Shown: piece by piece, positions 28,685 to 32,398 of the stretch
Position numbering within the stretch: position 1 is the first letter of the stretch
Layout of the letters: every line of letters begins with the position of its first letter
NCBI GenBank assembly: GCA_947384055.1
Contig: CANDFO010000023.1
Span: 1 to 32,398, forward strand
Direction: 5' to 3'
From: an uncultured Flavonifractor sp.
Lineage (GTDB): Bacteria > Bacillota > Clostridia > Oscillospirales > Oscillospiraceae
Length of the DNA: 32,398 nucleotides
Translations under genes and position numbers: made by a program
Notes under the pieces: model-generated
Databases searched by the model: none
The model's input: the letters and a program-made list of their open reading frames with translations, nothing else
What the model was told of the DNA's origin: nothing

Positions 28685-29419
28685 ATGCTTGAGATAAAAC
28701 ACCTGAAAAAAACCTATCCCAGCGGCACCAGAGCTCTGGTTGACATCAGCCTGGCACTCCCCCGGGGGGAGATTGTAGGCTTGTTTGGGGAAAACGGCGC
28801 GGGCAAAACCACCCTGATGAAGTGTATTCTGGGTTTTCTGCGGTATAGCGGGGAGATCACGCTGGACGGCGCGCCCATTACCCGGGAAAACATTGACCGG
28901 TTCTCCTTTGCCACCTGTGAGCACTCCTTTTTCCCCGCCCTGACGCCGGAGGCGCACCGGGCTTTCTACGAAGCGCACTTTCCCGCCTTCCGGAAGAAGC
29001 GCTTCGCCGGGCTTATGGACTTTTTTCAGCTGCCCATGAAGCGGGCGGTGCGGGGCTTCTCCTCCGGGCAGAAAAATCAGTTTGAGGTCATTCTGGCCCT
29101 CAGCCAGGGGGCGGATTATATCCTTATGGACGAGCCCTTTGCGGGCAACGACCTCTTCAACCGGGAGGATTTTTATAAAGTCCTGCTGGGCATTCTGGAG
29201 CCGGAGGAGACCATCCTCCTGTCCACCCACCTGATTGAGGAGGTTCAGCATTTCATCAGCCGGGCGGTGCTCCTCCACAAAGGAGCGCTGGCCGGGGACG
29301 TAACCACGCTGGCCCTGGAGGAGGCCGGCCGGAGCCTGATGGACTTCCTCAGGGAGACCTATCATTACAGGCCCGACCGGGTGAGCCAGGCGCTGTCGGA
29401 CCTGACGGACAAGGAGTGA
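28685..29419 (+). CDS. ABC transporter ATP-binding protein
   Basis: 244-residue ABC ATPase. Walker A GENGAGKTT (35-43), signature region GFSSGQKNQFEV (the canonical LSGGQ reads SSGQK), Walker B YILMDEPFAGND and the switch His in STHLIEEV are all present. It is most like exporter-type ATPases linked to YtrA regulators (YtrB/E, BcrA). ATG 28685 has GGAGG eight bases upstream. It energises the two membrane proteins upstream. The substrate is unknown; cell-wall antibiotics or stress peptides are the usual guess for this operon type. Confidence 0.95.
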   Translation: MLEIKHLKKTYPSGTRALVDISLALPRGEIVGLFGENGAGKTTLMKCILGFLRYSGEITLDGAPITRENIDRFSFATCEHSFFPALTPEAHRAFYEAHFPAFRKKRFAGLMDFFQLPMKRAVRGFSSGQKNQFEVILALSQGADYILMDEPFAGNDLFNREDFYKVLLGILEPEETILLSTHLIEEVQHFISRAVLLHKGALAGDVTTLALEEAGRSLMDFLRETYHYRPDRVSQALSDLTDKE

Positions 29420-29425
29420 GGCGTC

Positions 29426-30994
29426 ATGAAAGGATCACTGTCCCTGCTGGGCGTGCTGGCGCTGCTGTCTCTGGGCCTGCTGGCGGGGGCTCAGGCGGTC
29501 ATCGGCGCCGGCGAGGAGGATGTTCGCATCCAGGAGACCGTTCTGATGGGGGACCCCGCCGCCGCCCGGGGCATCCAGGTATCCGCCCACTATGAGTACG
29601 ACTGGCGCCTCCACTGGCTCAGCCGTTTTCCGGCGGGGCACGCGGAGGCGCTGGAGACGGAGTTTACCTGGTCCGCCGTCCGCGGCAATATAAACTATAT
29701 TCACCGCGGCGGCAGACTGTCTGTAAACCTGGTTCCCCAGGGGCGGATTTACCTCCAGGCCGGAGACGAGCTGGAGGAGTCGCTGCGGGAGTACTCCGCC
29801 ACAGCCCTGCTTCCCCTGGTGCGCCGCGCGATTGACGAGGCGCTGGACCATGGGATCACGGCGGAGGCAGACGGAGACTATGAGGCGTCTCTGCCGCTGG
29901 AGGAGTGCTGCGACTATCTCCCCATCTCGTTCGGCACTTGGGAGATCCCCTTCCTGACCCCGGACGAGGAGTCTATGCTGGCGGATTACTTCCGCATACC
30001 GATCCCCCCGGATACCAGAGCGAAGGTCCTCGTGAGCTGGCTGGACCCGGAGGTGTGGTACAGCGTTTCCATAACTCTGGAGGATTACACGGTGGACGTA
30101 AGCTGTGATACGGTATTTTTAGACGGGAACGGGAACGACCTGCTCTTTGCCATCGGCCTGGGGGCCACCGACCTCCCCATGGACGGCAGCCTGATTCCCG
30201 GCGGCTGGGGCATCTACCGGCTGACCTGTGCCATAAATGAGCGCGGAGAGCTGCTCCCGCCGTCCCTCACCACCGTCTACAGCCCGCCGGCCCGGGAACG
30301 CATCCTCCGCTTTTGGGCCAGCGGGGACAAGTCGCAGCTCTTTCTGCTCACCCGCAGGCCCGACGACATGCTCTGCCTGACGGTTCTGGACGGGGAGACT
30401 GTCGCTCCCCGGCAGACCCTGGAGCTCTTTCCCTGCGCCCTGGGCGCGCTTCTGGAGGTCCAGGAGGACGGAGAGTACTGGTACGCGGACACCCTCATGC
30501 TGAAAGAGCCCTATCAGGGGGAGGACTTTATGGCCATACTCAGCGGCTACTCGCTTTTTCTGCCGGAAAGCACGGTTCACCGGCCGGAGGAGTCGCGTCT
30601 GCTCCCCCAGCTGGCGCTTCTCGTCCAGCAGCCGGACGGCTCCTGGCAGGTGCGGTTCACGGACGAGCTCTGGACGCTCCAGGAACAGGGCCTGGCGCTC
30701 GTACGGGATTCCAGCCTCCAAATGGATTTTGACGGCCGTCGGCTGGCCCTGATCTTCCAGTCAAGCCCCGGCGCGGTGCTGGCGGTGTGGGACGGCACGG
30801 AGCTGGCCTGCATGCTGTCCTACAGCCACAGCCTTACCGATACCTACAGCGCCGCCGATAATGTGAACGGTTGTTATCCGGTCTATAACCAGCCCTGGAC
30901 CGTTGCGTTTTCCCCTGTCTCCGTCTGGCCTGACAGCGAACCGAAGGCAGACATGTCTTCAGTGACGCCCCGGCCAGGAGAAATGGGGAAGTAA
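29426..30994 (+). CDS. Large exported protein of the YtrA-like ABC operon
   Basis: 522-residue protein with an N-terminal hydrophobic signal or anchor (about 5-27, LSLLGVLALLSLGLLAGAQA) and an otherwise soluble extracytoplasmic part. No known domain is recognised; the many beta-strand-like stretches (about 270-480; ILRFWASGDKSQLFLL, GEYWYADTLML, DGRRLALIFQ) suggest beta-propeller-like repeats. It is last in the operon, six bases after the ATPase stop, with GGAG upstream of the ATG. Similar secreted proteins accompany YtrA-like clusters in Clostridia. It may sense substrate or support the exporter. Confidence 0.88.
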   Translation: MKGSLSLLGVLALLSLGLLAGAQAVIGAGEEDVRIQETVLMGDPAAARGIQVSAHYEYDWRLHWLSRFPAGHAEALETEFTWSAVRGNINYIHRGGRLSVNLVPQGRIYLQAGDELEESLREYSATALLPLVRRAIDEALDHGITAEADGDYEASLPLEECCDYLPISFGTWEIPFLTPDEESMLADYFRIPIPPDTRAKVLVSWLDPEVWYSVSITLEDYTVDVSCDTVFLDGNGNDLLFAIGLGATDLPMDGSLIPGGWGIYRLTCAINERGELLPPSLTTVYSPPARERILRFWASGDKSQLFLLTRRPDDMLCLTVLDGETVAPRQTLELFPCALGALLEVQEDGEYWYADTLMLKEPYQGEDFMAILSGYSLFLPESTVHRPEESRLLPQLALLVQQPDGSWQVRFTDELWTLQEQGLALVRDSSLQMDFDGRRLALIFQSSPGAVLAVWDGTELACMLSYSHSLTDTYSAADNVNGCYPVYNQPWTVAFSPVSVWPDSEPKADMSSVTPRPGEMGK

Positions 30995-31086
30995 TCAGCG
31001 TACATCACTTGGTGGGGCGAGGTAATGATCAACACCTCTGGCTCCCAGGCGGCCACCTGCTTCGCAGCGGCTACGAGTTGATGCAC
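30973..31086 (-). pseudogene. AmmeMemoRadiSam protein B / LigB-like dioxygenase fragment
   Basis: On the minus strand about 38 residues (AAAKQVAAWEPEVLIITSPH, then QVMYADYFPISPG) match the N-terminal part of class III extradiol dioxygenase-like AmmeMemoRadiSam-system B proteins, including the SPH motif. Only this piece survives; beyond 30973 the frame enters the antisense of the upstream gene. It overlaps the fragment on plus at 31066. It is a decayed remnant. Confidence 0.65.
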
Positions 31087-31183
31087 GAACCGGGCTTCCC
31101 GATTCTGAAAATCGGAAACAGGATGGTCGTACCCAAGGAGAAGTTCATCCAGTGGGTAGTGAATATGGGTAAACGAACTTAAT
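31066..31183 (+). pseudogene. Excisionase/HTH_17-type DNA-binding protein, C-terminal fragment
   Basis: GYELMHEPGFPILKIGNRMV, then VPKEKFIQWV, is the second half of an excisionase-like winged-helix protein (Tn916 Xis / HTH_17). The N-terminal helix-turn-helix is lost at the junction. It is the last trace of an excised or deleted mobile element. The frame ends at TAA 31181-31183. Confidence 0.7.
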
Positions 31184-31328
31184 CATTTTATTACCGCAAC
31201 GCCCCTGTGATCAATAGATTCACGCTTAAAATGAAAGATAAAAATATATATCTTGCATAAGTTACGGTTAATTCCGGCTATATACCTTGTATAATGCAAT
31301 AAAATATTTAACGCATTGCAAATCCGGC
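31184..31328. other. AT-rich spacer upstream of glnA
   Basis: No gene. TATAAT at 31290-31295 has a weak -35 (TTAATT, 31268-31273), a possible second glnA promoter. TGCAAT (31295-31300) and ATTGCA (31315-31320) form an inverted repeat just upstream of the main -35 and could bind a regulator. Confidence 0.4.
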
Positions 31329-31357
31329 TTGACTTTTTCACATTTCAAGGCTATACT
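31329..31357 (+). promoter_or_regulatory. Promoter of glnA
   Basis: TTGACT (31329-31334) and TATACT (31352-31357) with 17-base spacing; leader of about 87 bases to the ATG. Confidence 0.8.
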
Positions 31358-31378
31358 GAACACAGTGCAGGCGAGAAC

Positions 31379-31425
31379 AACGGCGTTCCGAACCAGAAGG
31401 GTGAGGAATGCCGTTTTCCATTTTT
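31379..31425 (+). terminator. Terminator-like hairpin in the glnA leader
   Basis: AACGGCGTTCC (31379-31389) pairs with GGAATGCCGTT (31405-31415) through 11 base pairs including one G-U, followed by TTCCATTTTT. It lies between promoter and ribosome site, so it could attenuate glnA, for example under an ANTAR-type antiterminator; the regulator is not in the window. Confidence 0.55.
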
Positions 31426-31450
31426 CCGAATTAAGAAAGGGGATCCTATT

Positions 31451-32398
31451 ATGGGCTACAGCAGAGAGGACATCATCCGCATGGTGCGGGAGGAGGACGT
31501 GAAGTTCATCCGAATGCAGTTCACCGACATCTTTGGACAGCTCAAGAACGTGGCCATCACTGCCTCCCAGATTGAGAAGGCGGTGGACAACCAGATCATG
31601 ATCGATGGCTCGTCCATCGAGGGCTTCGTCCGCATCAACGAGTCCGACCAGTATCTCTGGCCCGACCTGGACAGCTTCGTCATCTTCCCCTGGCGGCCCC
31701 AGCACGGCAAGGTGGCCCGACTCATCTGCGACGTACATAACCCGGACGGCACCCCCTTTGTGGGCGACCCCCGGGGCGTGCTGGAGCGGGTGCTGGAGAA
31801 GGCGAAGGCCGTGGGCTACGATACCTTTAACGTGGGCCCTGAGGCGGAATTCTTCCTGTTCCAGACCGACGAGGAGGGCAAGCCCACCACCAAAACCAAC
31901 GACGAGGCGGGCTACTTCGACCTGGGCCCCCTGGATCATGGGGAATCCACCCGGCGGGAGATCTGCCTGGCCCTGGAGGATATGGGCTACGAGATTGAGG
32001 CCAGCCACCATGAGGTGGCCCGGGGCCAGCATGAGATCGACTTCAAGTACGCCCCCGCCCTCCAGTGCGCTGACAAGATTATGACTTTCAAGCTGGCGGT
32101 GAAAACGCTGGCTCAGAAAAACGGGCTCCATGCCACCTTCATGCCCAAGCCCATCTTCGGTATCAACGGTTCGGGGATGCACACGAATATGTCTCTGTTC
32201 CGGGATGGAAAGAACGTATTCTTCGACGAGAACGGCAAAAAGGGCCTGTCCAAAGAGGCGTACTCCTTCATTGCGGGCATCCTGGCCCACATGAAGGGCA
32301 TGGCCGCCATTACCAACCCCCTGGTGAACTCCTACAAGCGACTGGTGCCCGGCTACGAGGCCCCCTGCTATCTGGCCTGGTCCGCCTCCAACCGCTCC
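31451..32398 (+). CDS. glnA: Type I glutamine synthetase (partial, 3' end missing)
   Basis: First 316 residues of glutamine synthetase, which makes glutamine from glutamate, ammonia and ATP in the cytoplasm as a dodecamer. The beta-grasp N-terminal domain (VKFIRMQFTDIFGQLKNVAI) is followed by the Asp50-type loop MIDGSSIEGFVRI, the metal motif GPEAEFFLF, ASHHEVARGQHEIDFKYAP and the ATP region HATFMPKPIFGINGSGMHTN, plus NSYKRLVPGYEAPCYLAWS. It looks like the GSI-alpha group of Firmicutes. ATG 31451 follows AAAGGGG. The gene continues past the window edge, so the C-terminal part is unseen. Confidence 0.97.
   Translation, partial: MGYSREDIIRMVREEDVKFIRMQFTDIFGQLKNVAITASQIEKAVDNQIMIDGSSIEGFVRINESDQYLWPDLDSFVIFPWRPQHGKVARLICDVHNPDGTPFVGDPRGVLERVLEKAKAVGYDTFNVGPEAEFFLFQTDEEGKPTTKTNDEAGYFDLGPLDHGESTRREICLALEDMGYEIEASHHEVARGQHEIDFKYAPALQCADKIMTFKLAVKTLAQKNGLHATFMPKPIFGINGSGMHTNMSLFRDGKNVFFDENGKKGLSKEAYSFIAGILAHMKGMAAITNPLVNSYKRLVPGYEAPCYLAWSASNRS

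Noticed and set aside
1..32398. CRISPR arrays, tRNA or rRNA genes, attachment-site pairs
   Set aside because: No regularly spaced repeats, no cloverleaf-like sequences and no rRNA motifs were seen. The repeats present are dispersed MITE-like elements.

Overview
The window looks like a chromosomal segment of a GC-rich, low-oxygen gut member of the Clostridia (Oscillospiraceae / Flavonifractor-like). The evidence is indirect: consensus sigma-A promoters with 16-17 bp spacers, strong AGGAGG ribosome sites, frequent GTG and TTG starts, a clostridial ParB/BMP fusion protein, an SLH-domain surface hydrolase, a YtrA-type ABC operon and a type I glutamine synthetase. No rRNA, tRNA, CRISPR array or phage structural gene was seen.

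Layout. 1-2450 is a scarred region: the tail of an unknown gene, an IS256-family transposase fragment, a cold-shock protein gene with a structured leader, a 210-bp multi-hairpin repeat element, an orphan cobalamin riboswitch with promoter but no gene, a pair of degenerate inverted repeats and a Uma2-family pseudogene. 2455-4565 is a DEAD-box RNA helicase with a long structured leader. 4655-8253 holds a YqeG phosphatase/TIM-barrel operon, an unknown 260-residue protein and an HTH regulator/methyltransferase pair preceded by a 161-bp MITE. 8552-12376 holds an RluA-type pseudouridine synthase, a second copy of the 210-bp element, a metallophosphoesterase and a ParB/BMP fusion protein.

12505-19254 is the most interesting part. 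One strong promoter drives five tightly packed genes on the minus strand: a radical SAM protein with an extra Cys cluster, an SF2 helicase with an N-terminal phospholipase-D nuclease-like domain, a hidden 57-residue protein that overlaps both neighbours, a DndD/Rad50-like SMC ATPase with a zinc hook, and a 152-residue protein with a possible distant resemblance to DndE. The content resembles DNA-modification/defence modules related to Dnd phosphorothioation, but DndA, DndB and DndC are absent and a radical SAM protein is present. It is a candidate undescribed defence or DNA-processing system.

19371-25269 is housekeeping and envelope (AI-2E-family permease, acyltransferase, U32 peptidase, secreted GH10-like/SLH hydrolase) with two MITEs. 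25599-26666 is a ComEC-like metallo-beta-lactamase-fold lipoprotein with a good LexA-box match upstream. 26748-30994 is a self-contained YtrA-like GntR/ABC transporter operon with a consensus promoter and a palindromic operator, and a MITE inserted in its leader. 30973-31183 is a junction of two gene fragments. 31329 to the end is glnA with its promoter and a terminator-like leader hairpin; the gene runs off the window.
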